This document shows positions 15,497 to 24,478 of a stretch of 64,000 nucleotides of DNA, piece by piece. The stretch comes from CAADGU01 sp964581605 (GTDB lineage Bacteria > Chloroflexota > Anaerolineae > Promineifilales > Promineifilaceae). The notes beneath the pieces are model-generated. The model was not told the DNA's origin. It made no database searches and worked only from the letters and a program-made list of their open reading frames with translations. Position 1 is the first letter of the stretch; the number at the start of each line of letters is the position of its first letter. A program made the position numbers and the translations under genes. The stretch is taken from NCBI GenBank assembly GCA_964581605.1, contig CAZOPF010000005.1:39608-103607 (forward strand), given 5' to 3'.

Positions 15497-17284
15497 TTAT
15501 TCCTGGCTGGCCGACGGCCGTTCCCAGGCCACATCACCCATAAACAGCGACCCACTCTCCGTCTGGTCAAACAGCAGGGCGATTTCGACGATCTGGCTCA
15601 GGTCAACGCCGGCAAAGTCGCTCAGTTGCCAGCGGATGGTGGTCATGGGGGCGCGCCCCGTAAACAAATCACCCGCCGAGAAAGAATCTTCCTCTACTTC
15701 GCCTGGTGGGAAAACCAGCGCCGGTTCGTTGGCACGGGTGGACACAACGGCCGTCCCGCCCGCCCGGTCCGTCAATTGCACGCTAAACGCCTGAGGCGCG
15801 CCCGTTTCGTTCAATGGGGAGAGGGGGTCAACGGCCGTGCGCAGGCTGAGGGTGGTGTAATCGCTCAAATCGCCGGCTTCTTCCGGCAGCGCGAAGCGCA
15901 GCGCCCCGCCCGGCTGCTCCCAGGAAACCACCACCAGCGACGGATTGCCTGGTATGGTCAGGTTCACCCGGCGGCACGGTTCGCTGCCCGGTATCATGGC
16001 TGGCGTGTGAAAGCCAGCTTCACAGAAAAAAGTGGTTACACCTTCAGCAGTGACTGCACCACCAACGCGATTGGTGGTTAACTCGTCGGCGCTGGCCGGG
16101 ATAAACAGCGTCTGCCGGTCAGCGGCCGGGGACAGGAAGGAGACACGCCCCGGTAAGCCAAACAGCGTATCCGGCGCCGGTGTTTGCACATCCAGCCCCA
16201 TCTGAGCCATGGCTGCGTCTACCGCCTGGGCATCATCGCTGAAAACGGCCGTCAGGAAATCGGTGGCATAGTCGGTCAGAAAACCGCGCTGAGTCTCTTT
16301 GTCCAGCCGCGTGACGCAGTCTGGGCGGCCCGGAAATGTCCAATCAGCGGCCAGAATGGAATTGAAATAGTTGTGATTGGCCTGCTCCAGCCAGACGGAC
16401 GTGGCCCAGGCGCTCTGGGTTGGATTCTGCCGCGCTCCTTCGTAAAAGTATTGCCCATCCTGCGTGATAACATCCCCATCACAGGCGGGCAATAGGATGG
16501 CCATGGGCGCGTTGGCCCCGTTGGGTAATGTGAATGCGGGGGTAGGGGCAATCAGCAACAGCCCCTTTACCGGGCCATAGCCATGCCGGGCGGCCGCGTC
16601 TGGTTCTGTCAGCCCATCCCGATGCGCCAGCCAGACCACGCCATCGCCGCCGCGTGAATGGCCGAAGAAGGCAAGGTTGGTCAGGTCGGCACGGCCGTCT
16701 AACTCCACACCAAACTGGTTTTCCCCACCATTAACCGCTTCCACCAGCGCATCCAGATGCAGGCCAACAAGCTGACTCAACCGCTCACCCGGCGTCCCTT
16801 CGCCAAAACCAAAGGTATTCTCCGCGTTGGCATTGATAGAGAGCGCCACATACCCCTGCGCCGCCAGGTGGCTGATCAGGTAATCAAAACCCCGGTAGTT
16901 GGGCTGCTCAACTTCCGGCGCGCACGGCCAGACGTCTACGCTCATCTCATTCACCGGGCAGCCAGGGTGGGTGCCGTGAATGATCAGCACCACCGGGTAT
17001 GGCCCGTCCCCTTCCGGCGGCGCGGCGATAATCCCGTTCAGCTGCACCGGCATGTGGCGGAAGCGGCTGTCTTCAGGAAATCGTTCTTGCACAATGGTGA
17101 CTTCGCCCAGATTGTATTCAACGGCCTGGGGCACGGCCGTGTCTGTGTCTGGCACGGCCGTAGGCGCTGATGTGGGCGTTGTGGCCGGTGTATCCGGCGG
17201 CACGCTGGTTGGCGGCGGCGAGGCACAAGCCATTAGAGCGAATAACAGACCAGCCAAAATAGAGATACGCAAATGAGCTACCAT
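15497..17284 (-). CDS. Lipoprotein alpha/beta hydrolase
   Basis: About 595 aa. The start at 17284 gives a lipoprotein signal with lipobox LMACAS, then a Thr/Pro linker. An alpha/beta-hydrolase core follows (YPVVLIIHGTHPGC, nucleophile in FFGHSRGGDGVVWLA, acid region ILLPACDGDV). The catalytic His is probably in the LEQANHNYFNS segment. The last 200 residues are beta-rich (RRVNLTIPGNPSLVVVSWEQP, FSVQLTDRAGG) and resemble a carbohydrate-binding-like sandwich. The likely role is an outer-surface esterase or peptidase; the substrate is unknown. An upstream ATG at 17362 lies in an inverted repeat and is rejected. Confidence 0.85.
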   Translation of the reverse strand: MVAHLRISILAGLLFALMACASPPPTSVPPDTPATTPTSAPTAVPDTDTAVPQAVEYNLGEVTIVQERFPEDSRFRHMPVQLNGIIAAPPEGDGPYPVVLIIHGTHPGCPVNEMSVDVWPCAPEVEQPNYRGFDYLISHLAAQGYVALSINANAENTFGFGEGTPGERLSQLVGLHLDALVEAVNGGENQFGVELDGRADLTNLAFFGHSRGGDGVVWLAHRDGLTEPDAAARHGYGPVKGLLLIAPTPAFTLPNGANAPMAILLPACDGDVITQDGQYFYEGARQNPTQSAWATSVWLEQANHNYFNSILAADWTFPGRPDCVTRLDKETQRGFLTDYATDFLTAVFSDDAQAVDAAMAQMGLDVQTPAPDTLFGLPGRVSFLSPAADRQTLFIPASADELTTNRVGGAVTAEGVTTFFCEAGFHTPAMIPGSEPCRRVNLTIPGNPSLVVVSWEQPGGALRFALPEEAGDLSDYTTLSLRTAVDPLSPLNETGAPQAFSVQLTDRAGGTAVVSTRANEPALVFPPGEVEEDSFSAGDLFTGRAPMTTIRWQLSDFAGVDLSQIVEIALLFDQTESGSLFMGDVAWERPSASQE

Positions 17285-17314
17285 AACGATTCCCTTTTGT
17301 CGTAAAAAGTAAAA

Positions 17315-17377
17315 CGTGATGGGTGACACGTGATGCATGAAACCTTTCTGGTCACGCATCACCTATCACCCATCACG
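17315..17377. repeat. Imperfect 22-bp inverted repeat CGTGATGGGTGA
   Basis: Arms at 17315-17336 and 17356-17377 match at all but two or three positions, with a loop of about 19 bases. The element lies just upstream of the lipoprotein hydrolase gene and downstream of the SHOCT gene, both minus strand. There is no T-run after the stem. Confidence 0.65.
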
Positions 17378-17404
17378 CCATAAATTCACCTGAATTCCCA
17401 GGTG

Positions 17405-17866
17405 TTACATCCCCAAAATCTGCTTTTTCTTCGCCTCAAACTCCTCGTTGGTAAGAATGCCTTGATCCCGCAACGCGCCCAGCCGTTCCAGTTGGGTGAT
17501 GTAGTCAGCCGGGGGTGCGGCCGCAGCTGGCGGCGGTGGGGAGGCCGGAGCGTCTGGTTCCGCATCGGCCGCTTCAATGGCCGCCACTTCCGCATCGGTC
17601 AACTCATCCGTGTCAATTTCCAGGTCGTTTAGCGCCTGTTCCAACTGCGCTTCGGTCAAGTCTTCAGGCTTCATGCCGGTATGCTGTTCAATGCGCTGCG
17701 CGTCTTGCTGGCTCATTTTGATGGCCGAAGAAGTGCCAGCCACGGCAATGGCCACCATCCCCCCGACCAACACCATGCGTCTGCGCCGCATCCGAATCCG
17801 CCGCCGTCGGGCGCGGCGCACCGTGCGTCGCATCGCTCTACCGCCGATAGGACCTCGTCGTCTCAT
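17405..17866 (-). CDS. SHOCT-domain protein
   Basis: 153 aa. An Arg-rich N terminus (RRTVRRARRRRIRMRRRR) precedes one membrane helix (MVLVGGMVAIAVAGTSSAI), followed by acidic helices and an Ala/Pro linker. It ends with a SHOCT domain (YITQLERLGALRDQG and ILTNEEFEAKKKQIL). SHOCT modules are small helical tails thought to mediate oligomerisation or protein contacts. The function of this protein is not known. Confidence 0.8.
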   Translation of the reverse strand: MRRRGPIGGRAMRRTVRRARRRRIRMRRRRMVLVGGMVAIAVAGTSSAIKMSQQDAQRIEQHTGMKPEDLTEAQLEQALNDLEIDTDELTDAEVAAIEAADAEPDAPASPPPPAAAAPPADYITQLERLGALRDQGILTNEEFEAKKKQILGM

Positions 17867-17935
17867 TTTGTCGTCTCCTTATGTGGTTTGTCGTCGTAGC
17901 CGCAATTAGCTGGTACGGTAAACCATAAGATACCA

Positions 17936-17991
17936 GAGGAGTGGGGCACGCCCTCGTGCCCCGCGTGGGACGTGGGCGTCCCACGCTCCTC
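17936..17991. repeat. Cloverleaf-type palindromic element
   Basis: An outer stem GAGGAG (17936-17941) pairs with CTCCTC (17986-17991). It encloses two perfect 8-bp hairpins: GGGGCACG-CCCT-CGTGCCCC at 17943-17962 and GTGGGACG-TGGG-CGTCCCAC at 17965-17984. The result is a three-way junction in DNA or RNA. It sits in the gap between the MFS gene and the SHOCT gene. Confidence 0.75.
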
Positions 17992-18029
17992 GATTAAAAG
18001 GGATGAACAGTTGCCCACTGCGTACAGGA

Positions 18030-19700
18030 TCACTTTACGGCCGTAGCCGCCCTCTTCTTGCCCCGCTTTTCTTTTTCGGCCGATGCACCGCTGGGTATCT
18101 CACCGGGTGTGTATTTGGGCAAACCCATCGCCGGGACAAGCGCCAGCAAGGCAATGCCCGCCAAAATCAGGAAAGAATCTCTTAAGGCTTGCAGGCGGGC
18201 GGACTCGTTGATGCGCACCGCCTCGGCCACCTGCTCCGGTGTGGCGCTGGTTTCGCTTAAGGCCGTCTCCAACTGATCGTTGGTAACGAAGTTGATGTTA
18301 TCCAGATTTATCTCCACCTTGAGGGAGTCAGGGATATTGGACTGGGCCAGGCTGCTCAAAACAATGGCGCTGAGCAGGCTTACCGCCACCACCCCGGCAA
18401 AGGCGGTGCCCAGCGCGGTGGATAAATTGTTGGCTACGCCGCGCAGCGCGCCGACATCACCGGCTAACTCTTTAGGCGAGGCTGACACCATCACATTAAA
18501 CAACAGGGTTATCAGGGACCCTTCGCCCAACCCGATGACAATCAGGCTAAAAATAACCACGGGGGTTGTCCATTCATTGTTAATGGTCACAGCCAACAGC
18601 GCCAGCCCGGCAGCTACGGCCGTAAAACCAAGCACCGCAATCTGGCGAGGCGACAGCCGATCAAAAAAACGGACGATGAGAATGGCGGCGGTGGCAATGG
18701 ACAGGGTGTAGGGGATGACGGTCACGGCCGTGAACAGCGAACTCTGATTCTGCACAATTTGAATATAAAGCGGGATCAGGAAGTTCACGGCCGGCCCCAA
18801 CGCCCCAATCACCAGCAGCGCTGCAATGTTCGCCCGCTCCTCCCGCGAATCCAGCACCTCCAACGCCAGCAGCGGCGTCTTCTTTTTCTCCACCCGTCGG
18901 TGCGCCCAGGCAAAAAAGGCCTGCACCAACACCAACCCCAGAATGATCATAAATGGCGCTGGCGACAGGCCCAACAGATCAAACGGAGCCGCCGGTTTAG
19001 CCACCCAAATTCCCCAGGCATTCAGATTGTTAAAACCCAACGAGATGAGCATAACAGCCAGCGCCGCCAGCACCACACCCACAACATCAATCTTCACCCC
19101 TGATTGGCGAGGAATCGGCTGCAAACGGAAGCTCAGAACAAAAACGATGAGCGAAAGGACACTCAAAATACCAAACGAGAGACGCCAGCTCAAAAGCGTC
19201 CCAAACAGACCGGCAATAAAAAAAGCCAGCGCCCCCGAAATGGCCGGTGTACCCGCCATGATGCCCAACGCCTGCGCCTGTTGTTTGCCCCGGTAATTGG
19301 CGGCAATCAATACCACCAGCGTGGGCACCAGGGCGGCGGCGGCCAGCCCGGCCAGCGCCTGCGCCAGATTCATACCCGCAGCGGTGTTGCTCACCGCCAT
19401 CACCGCCATCGCCGCCCCATGTGCCAACGCCGTCACCTGAAAAACCAGACGGTCGCCAAACACCTTGCCCAGCTTCGCGCCTAACAAGACAAAAGCGGCC
19501 ACAAAAAGCGAATAAAAGACGAGAGCCGTCCCCACGCTGGTAGCCGGTATCTCTAATTCTTCCACAATGGGGCCAATGGAAACGGGAATGGCGTTGACAT
19601 TAAACGCCATTTGAATTTGGGCCAGCAAGATAACCACCAACGGCAGCCAGGAGGCTGCGAGAGGCACATTGGTGCCAGAAGTATCACTTTTATCAGCCAT
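18030..19700 (-). CDS. MFS drug-type exporter, DHA2-like
   Basis: 556 aa with about 14 hydrophobic helices, the DHA2 (EmrB/QacA) size. Typical segments are GAKLGKVFGDRLVFQ (the motif A loop) and ANYRGKQQAQALGIMAGTPAISGAL, with a central helical pair before FRLQPIPRQSG. A soluble loop near residues 455-510 with many Glu/Ser residues splits the last helices. It probably exports amphipathic compounds by proton antiport; the substrate is unknown. No TetR- or MarR-type regulator is next to it. Confidence 0.88.
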   Translation of the reverse strand: MADKSDTSGTNVPLAASWLPLVVILLAQIQMAFNVNAIPVSIGPIVEELEIPATSVGTALVFYSLFVAAFVLLGAKLGKVFGDRLVFQVTALAHGAAMAVMAVSNTAAGMNLAQALAGLAAAALVPTLVVLIAANYRGKQQAQALGIMAGTPAISGALAFFIAGLFGTLLSWRLSFGILSVLSLIVFVLSFRLQPIPRQSGVKIDVVGVVLAALAVMLISLGFNNLNAWGIWVAKPAAPFDLLGLSPAPFMIILGLVLVQAFFAWAHRRVEKKKTPLLALEVLDSREERANIAALLVIGALGPAVNFLIPLYIQIVQNQSSLFTAVTVIPYTLSIATAAILIVRFFDRLSPRQIAVLGFTAVAAGLALLAVTINNEWTTPVVIFSLIVIGLGEGSLITLLFNVMVSASPKELAGDVGALRGVANNLSTALGTAFAGVVAVSLLSAIVLSSLAQSNIPDSLKVEINLDNINFVTNDQLETALSETSATPEQVAEAVRINESARLQALRDSFLILAGIALLALVPAMGLPKYTPGEIPSGASAEKEKRGKKRAATAVK

Positions 19701-19723
19701 AAATATCCAAATCTTTGAGACTG

Positions 19724-19762
19724 AGAGATTAGGAGATTGAGTCTCTCAATCTCCTAATCTCT
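19724..19762. repeat. 18-bp inverted repeat, GAGATTAGGAGATT family
   Basis: Perfect 18-bp arms (19724-19741 and 19745-19762) with a 3-base loop lie between the AbgT gene and the MFS gene. A short TTAATC follows but no proper T-run. Similar units occur at 46244-46296. Confidence 0.75.
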
Positions 19763-19780
19763 TAATCTCCCACAATGTTT

Positions 19781-21430
19781 TTATACACCCACCGGATAAC
19801 CCGGCCCTAGCGGGATTCCCAATGCAAACCAGAGGATGAAAAGCAGCAGCCAGGCCACCAGGATTACAATCACATAAGGCAGCATGAGCGCCACGATGGT
19901 GCCAATACCCGCATCTTTCTGGTAACGCTGGGCAACGGTAACGATGAAGGGCAGGTAGACCATCAACGGCGTGATCGAATTCACCGGCGCATCGCCAATC
20001 CGGTAGGCGGCCAGCACCGACTGCGGCGCAACATCTAACCGGATAAAGAGGGGAACAAAGATCGGGGCAAAAATAGCCCATTTAGGCACAGAACCGGGCA
20101 TGATGAAATCGAGCAAGACAATGACCAGGGTCATCAAAATCAACAGCGGCAGTGCGCCGATGTCGGCGCGTTCCAATAATTCGGCCAGATTAACGGCAAT
20201 GACCGTCGGCAGATTGCTGTAGTTGAAAAAGGCGATGAACTGGCTGATCATCAGCAGCATGAAGACCATGCCCGCCAGCCCGGAAAAGGTTTTCACGACG
20301 CCCTTGATGACATCGGCGCTGTTTTTGATGGTGCCGGCGCCCTTGCCAAAGGCGATACCTGAGATCAAAAAGAACAGCATGATGACAAACAACAGGCTGT
20401 CCATCAGTGGGGAGTTGCCGCCAATTTGCTCAGGTGGGCGGCGCAGTGGTGCGCCCGGCGGCAGCGTCAGTACCAGGATGACGGCGAGTACACCCAGAAA
20501 ACCAAACAGGGCAAAACGTAAACCACGCGCTTCGGCCTCTGGCGTGATCTCTTGCTTCACACTCTCGCCTTCCGTTGCCCCTGCTATTGTGCCGGTGTAT
20601 TCACCGAGGCGGGGGGCGATGATGCGCTCGGTGACAACGGCCGCCACGAGAGCCAGGATGAAGGATGAGCCGATATTAAAGAAGATATTGGCGGCGATGG
20701 TGATGGATTCTCCGCCAGCCAGGGCGATGGATTCGTTGGTGATCTCGGTCAGCATGGCGTCTATGGGGGTGGGGATGAGATTGACCGTAAAGATGGAGGC
20801 CACACCGGCAAAAGCGGCCGCCAGACCAACCAGCGGATGTCGCTTCACGCTGTAGAAGGCAGCGGCCGCCAGCGGAATGAGAATCAGGTAGCCCGCATCA
20901 GAGGCGACTGAGGACAACACGCCGACAAAGATGATGATAAAGCTAAGTCCCCCGGCCGGGGCGACGGCGACCAATTTGCGGATGAGGGCGTTCATCATCC
21001 CGGCTTCTTCGGCTACGCCGGCGCCGAGCAGGGCGATGAAGGTGATGCCAACGACGGCAAAACCGGCGAAGTTGGGCACGAAGGAGGTGAAGATGAAACG
21101 GATGCCTTCCACCGATAACAGGCTGCGAATGGGGATCGTCCGTGTTTCAATTTCAAATTCTGCCTGATAGGGGTCTACCGGTATGACGTAGCCGGGGTTG
21201 GACGTGTCCTCGTAAAAATCTGGTACGGCCGGCGCTGGAACAGGCACCGCTATCTCCTCGGTGACGCTGACGCCCATCCAGGCCAGGATAGCCGAGAGGA
21301 CGATGACGCCAATGATGAGATACAAAAACATCATTACCGGGTGGGGGACTTTGTTGCCGATTTTTTCGACCGCGCCTAAAAACCCGGACGATGCCTGGGG
21401 CGCGGGTTCCTTCTCCTTCTTTTTTGCCAT
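19781..21430 (-). CDS. AbgT-family transporter
   Basis: 549 aa. AbgT proteins take up p-aminobenzoyl-glutamate or export sulfonamide-like compounds. The N-terminal GNKVPHPVMMFLYLI is a family mark. Further marks are VPNFAGFAVVGITFIALLGAGVAEEAGMM, IIFVGVLSSVASDAGYLILIPLAA and the C-terminal DFIMPGSVPKWAIFAPIFVPLF and SITPLMVYLPFIV. The gene lies 57 bp downstream of pepT and an M20 dipeptidase on the same strand. This echoes the E. coli abgABT arrangement, in which AbgA and AbgB are also M20 peptidases. I infer uptake of small peptide-like amides followed by hydrolysis. Confidence 0.9.
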   Translation of the reverse strand: MAKKKEKEPAPQASSGFLGAVEKIGNKVPHPVMMFLYLIIGVIVLSAILAWMGVSVTEEIAVPVPAPAVPDFYEDTSNPGYVIPVDPYQAEFEIETRTIPIRSLLSVEGIRFIFTSFVPNFAGFAVVGITFIALLGAGVAEEAGMMNALIRKLVAVAPAGGLSFIIIFVGVLSSVASDAGYLILIPLAAAAFYSVKRHPLVGLAAAFAGVASIFTVNLIPTPIDAMLTEITNESIALAGGESITIAANIFFNIGSSFILALVAAVVTERIIAPRLGEYTGTIAGATEGESVKQEITPEAEARGLRFALFGFLGVLAVILVLTLPPGAPLRRPPEQIGGNSPLMDSLLFVIMLFFLISGIAFGKGAGTIKNSADVIKGVVKTFSGLAGMVFMLLMISQFIAFFNYSNLPTVIAVNLAELLERADIGALPLLILMTLVIVLLDFIMPGSVPKWAIFAPIFVPLFIRLDVAPQSVLAAYRIGDAPVNSITPLMVYLPFIVTVAQRYQKDAGIGTIVALMLPYVIVILVAWLLLFILWFALGIPLGPGYPVGV

Positions 21431-21487
21431 GTTTGCCTCCTAATGAAAATAATCTACAGATTACACAGATTGCACAGATAAGCCGTT

Positions 21488-22813
21488 TTATATGGCATCC
21501 GTCCAGTCAACGGCCGTGCCTGTTTCAGCCGGTGATTCGGGAGCATGGTGCGGTTTTGGCGCGCCCCGCCCGGCCGCAGCCCATAGCTGCACCAGCTTGA
21601 TGCACACTTCAGTCGCGGCCGCCATGTCTTGCAGGCTAACCCATTCCAACGGCCCGTGAATCTCCTGCATCCCGGTGAATATATTGGGTGTGGGCACTCC
21701 CAGTTCGGTCAGCCGCGAGCCGTCGGTGCCGCCGCGCACGGGTACGGAGAACGGCTCAACGCCAACCTGGCGGCAGGCTTCACGCGCCAGTTCAACCGGG
21801 CGCATGTCATCTTCCAGCCAATAGCGCATGTTGCGGTACTGGGGGGTGATGGTGCAGGTGATTTCGGCGCGTGGCTCGCCAGCCTGCACGGCCGTACACA
21901 CCTTTTGCAGAAGCTCGCCCTGCGCCGCCAGCAGGTCGCGCTCGAAGTCCCGCAGGATAATGTCTATGCTCATCTCGGCCGCAGACCCGCTCATGCCCAC
22001 CACATGCCAAAAGCCCTGCCGACCGGAGGTTGTCTCCGGCGTCAGCGTGGCCTGGGGCAAGGTATCCACGATCTTGGCGGCGAGATGCACCGCATTGACC
22101 AGCTTGTCTTTGGCCCAGCCAGGGTGAATGGGTACCCCCTTGACGGTGACTTTGGCCGCGTCGGCCGAAAAGGTCTCGTAAACAATCTCCCCCCGGTGCG
22201 CGCCATCGAGCGTGTAGGCAAACTCGGCCTTGAGGTCGCCCGGCAGGTTGGCGTGGACGCCACGGCCGATCTCCTCGTCCGGCGTGAAACCGATGCGGAT
22301 TGGGCCGTGCGGCAGGTCTGGGTTTTGCAACAGGTGGCGGGCCACAGCCATGATAATAGCGACGCCCGCTTTGTCATCTGCGCCCAGCAGGGTTGTGCCG
22401 GAGGCAGTCACGATGTCATCGCCTATTTTTTCGGTGAGGTAAGGCATCTCTTGGGGCGACAACACCTGGCTGGGATTGTCTGGCAAGACGATGTCCGCGC
22501 CGCTGTAATGGCGGTGGACGATGGGCTTGACGTTGGTGCCAGAGAACTGGGGGGCCGTGTCCACATGGGCCAACAGGGCGATAGTGGGCACATCTGCTGG
22601 CACTGTGGCCGGGATGGTCGCCAAAAGAGCGCCATAGTCGGTCAGACTCACATCTTGCACACCGATCTGTTTTAGTTCATCTGCCAGTAGATGGAGCAGA
22701 TCGAACTGGATAGCCGTACTGGGCGATGTGGTTGAGGTGGGGTCGGCCGTGGTGTCAATCTTCACGTAGCGCAGGAAGCGTTCTTCCAATTCGTGTATGA
22801 ATGGGCTACTCAT
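21488..22813 (-). CDS. pepT: Peptidase T (tripeptidase)
   Basis: 441 aa M20B metallopeptidase that removes N-terminal residues from tripeptides. The zinc ligands and catalytic residues are in LLAHVDTAPQF, GADDKAGVAIIMA and FTPDEEIGRGVHAN. The dimerisation lid starts near RGEIVYETFSADAAKV. VRGGTDGSRLTELGVPTPNIFTG carries the last His-site region, although the usual final ligand pattern is HG in MQEIHGPLEWVS. Its start overlaps the stop of the M20 dipeptidase gene by 4 bp, so the two are translationally coupled. Confidence 0.93.
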   Translation of the reverse strand: MSSPFIHELEERFLRYVKIDTTADPTSTTSPSTAIQFDLLHLLADELKQIGVQDVSLTDYGALLATIPATVPADVPTIALLAHVDTAPQFSGTNVKPIVHRHYSGADIVLPDNPSQVLSPQEMPYLTEKIGDDIVTASGTTLLGADDKAGVAIIMAVARHLLQNPDLPHGPIRIGFTPDEEIGRGVHANLPGDLKAEFAYTLDGAHRGEIVYETFSADAAKVTVKGVPIHPGWAKDKLVNAVHLAAKIVDTLPQATLTPETTSGRQGFWHVVGMSGSAAEMSIDIILRDFERDLLAAQGELLQKVCTAVQAGEPRAEITCTITPQYRNMRYWLEDDMRPVELAREACRQVGVEPFSVPVRGGTDGSRLTELGVPTPNIFTGMQEIHGPLEWVSLQDMAAATEVCIKLVQLWAAAGRGAPKPHHAPESPAETGTAVDWTDAI

Positions 22814-24213
22814 GGCTGGGTTCCCTCTCTCTGTAGCTGGGCTAATTCCTCTAGATAGACAATGGCCGTCTCGATTCCCCGTTGGAACATTTCGATGCTA
22901 AACCGTTCATTCGGCGAATGGAGACCATCATCATCCAACCCGTACCCCATCAGCACCACCGGAATGTTCATCATATCGGCAATCTCGGCCACGACGGGGA
23001 TGCTGCCGCCGCCGCGGGTGAAGAGCGGTGTGGCACCCCATGCTTTTTCATAGGCGCGGGCGGCCGCCTGCATTTCTGGGCTGTCAAAGGGGAAAAGGGC
23101 GGCCTTGCCGGTGGTGATCAGCCGCACCTCTACGCGCACGGTAGGTGGGGTGATGGATTCGATGTAGCTTTTGATTTGCTGGTAGATTTTGTGGGGGTCC
23201 TGGTTGCCTACTAGCCGAGAACTGATCTTAACACCTGCTTTGGCAGGCACGATGGTCTTGGGGCCGGGGCCGCTCCAACCGCTCCACAGGCCGTTAATGT
23301 CCAGCGTGGGCCGGGCGGAGATGCGCTCGCGGATGGTGTAGTTGGCGTCGCCCCAAACGGCCGTTACCCCCGTAGACTGTTTGTATTGTTCTTCTGACAG
23401 GTCGGTTTTGGCGATCATCTCGCGTTCGACGGCCGTTAATGGCGCCACATCATCATAAAATCCGGGCACGGCAATGGTGTTGTCGGCGTTGTACAGTTTG
23501 CCCAGGATCTCCACCAGCGCCAGCGCCGGATTGTGGGCCGCCCCGCCCCACAAGCCGCTGTGCAAATCATCGGTCGGACCAAAAACCTCCACTTCCAGAT
23601 AGGTCATCCCCCGGAGACTGTGCAGAATGGCCGGTTCTTCTATGCTACGCATGGAGGTATCGCTGATGATGCACACATCGGCCATGAGCAGGTCGAGATG
23701 CTCTTTGATGAACGGTACCAGGTTGGGGGAGGAGACTTCTTCTTCGCCTTCAATGAGGAATTTGACGTTGACGGGGGCGTGTCCGGCCGTTTGCAGATAA
23801 GACTCCAGTGCCTTGACGTGGATGAACAATTGCCCCTTATCATCCGTTGCGCCGCGGGCATAAATTTTGCCGTCTTTTTCCACCGGCTCAAAGGGGGGCG
23901 TGTGCCAGCCATCGGCCATTTCCGCCGGTACGACGTCGTAATGGCCGTAGACGAGTACGGTCGGTTTGTCTGGCCCCGCCCCCAACCATTCGCCATAGAC
24001 AACGGGATGCCCGGCCGTTTCCATGATCTGCACATTTTCCAGGCCCAATTCGTGCATATGCTTTTCCAGCCATTCCGCCATGCGCCTTACATCGCCAGCA
24101 TAGGCCGGATCACCGCTCAGGCTGGGGATTCGCAGCATCTCGAATAGTTCTTGTTTAAACCTTTCACTGTTAGCACGTGAATAACGACGGGCCATTTCGC
24201 TTAACTGTGCCAT
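22810..24213 (-). CDS. M20 family dipeptidase
   Basis: About 467 aa. M20 metallopeptidase of the carnosinase/CNDP type. Metal ligands are in VYGHYDVVPAE, ARGATDDKGQLF, LIEGEEEVSSPN and the C-terminal DDDGLHSPNERF. I start at 24213 (MAQLSEMARRY) because GGAG lies upstream, while the longer reading to 24291 begins inside a palindromic repeat. It is the first gene of the dipeptidase-pepT-AbgT operon. Together the two peptidases and the transporter look like a peptide or acyl-amino-acid salvage unit. Confidence 0.9.
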   Translation of the reverse strand: MAQLSEMARRYSRANSERFKQELFEMLRIPSLSGDPAYAGDVRRMAEWLEKHMHELGLENVQIMETAGHPVVYGEWLGAGPDKPTVLVYGHYDVVPAEMADGWHTPPFEPVEKDGKIYARGATDDKGQLFIHVKALESYLQTAGHAPVNVKFLIEGEEEVSSPNLVPFIKEHLDLLMADVCIISDTSMRSIEEPAILHSLRGMTYLEVEVFGPTDDLHSGLWGGAAHNPALALVEILGKLYNADNTIAVPGFYDDVAPLTAVEREMIAKTDLSEEQYKQSTGVTAVWGDANYTIRERISARPTLDINGLWSGWSGPGPKTIVPAKAGVKISSRLVGNQDPHKIYQQIKSYIESITPPTVRVEVRLITTGKAALFPFDSPEMQAAARAYEKAWGATPLFTRGGGSIPVVAEIADMMNIPVVLMGYGLDDDGLHSPNERFSIEMFQRGIETAIVYLEELAQLQREGTQP

Positions 24214-24234
24214 CTGGATGTCTCCTATATAAAT

Positions 24235-24283
24235 GGAGCGCGAGCATCTTGCTTGCCTGTTGCCGGCTGAAAGCCTGCGCTCC
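24235..24283. repeat. REP-like palindrome, copy 2
   Basis: AAATGGAGCG on the left pairs with CGCTCCATTT on the right, around a loop containing TTGCCGGCTGAAAGCC. It shares TGCCGGCTGAA with the element at 9061-9107. It lies upstream of the M20 dipeptidase start. Confidence 0.65.
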
Positions 24284-24478
24284 ATTTTCATTCATCGTGG
24301 TGCGCTGCGGCCCATGTAAACTCCTTCTGATTTATGAAACAGCGACATTTACTTGAGCATAGGAATTTTTACACAAGGAATCGTATTTGACCATAAGTCT
24401 AGCAACAAAGGCGACTCCGGCAACAGATTGAAAGACGAGCTAGATGGGTTCAATCTTCAAGATTTGACCAAGCTGGAT

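Noticed and set aside
21629..22675. A 348-codon plus-strand open frame opposite pepT
   Set aside because: The minus-strand frame has all the M20 metal ligands. The plus frame is a shadow of a GC-biased gene.
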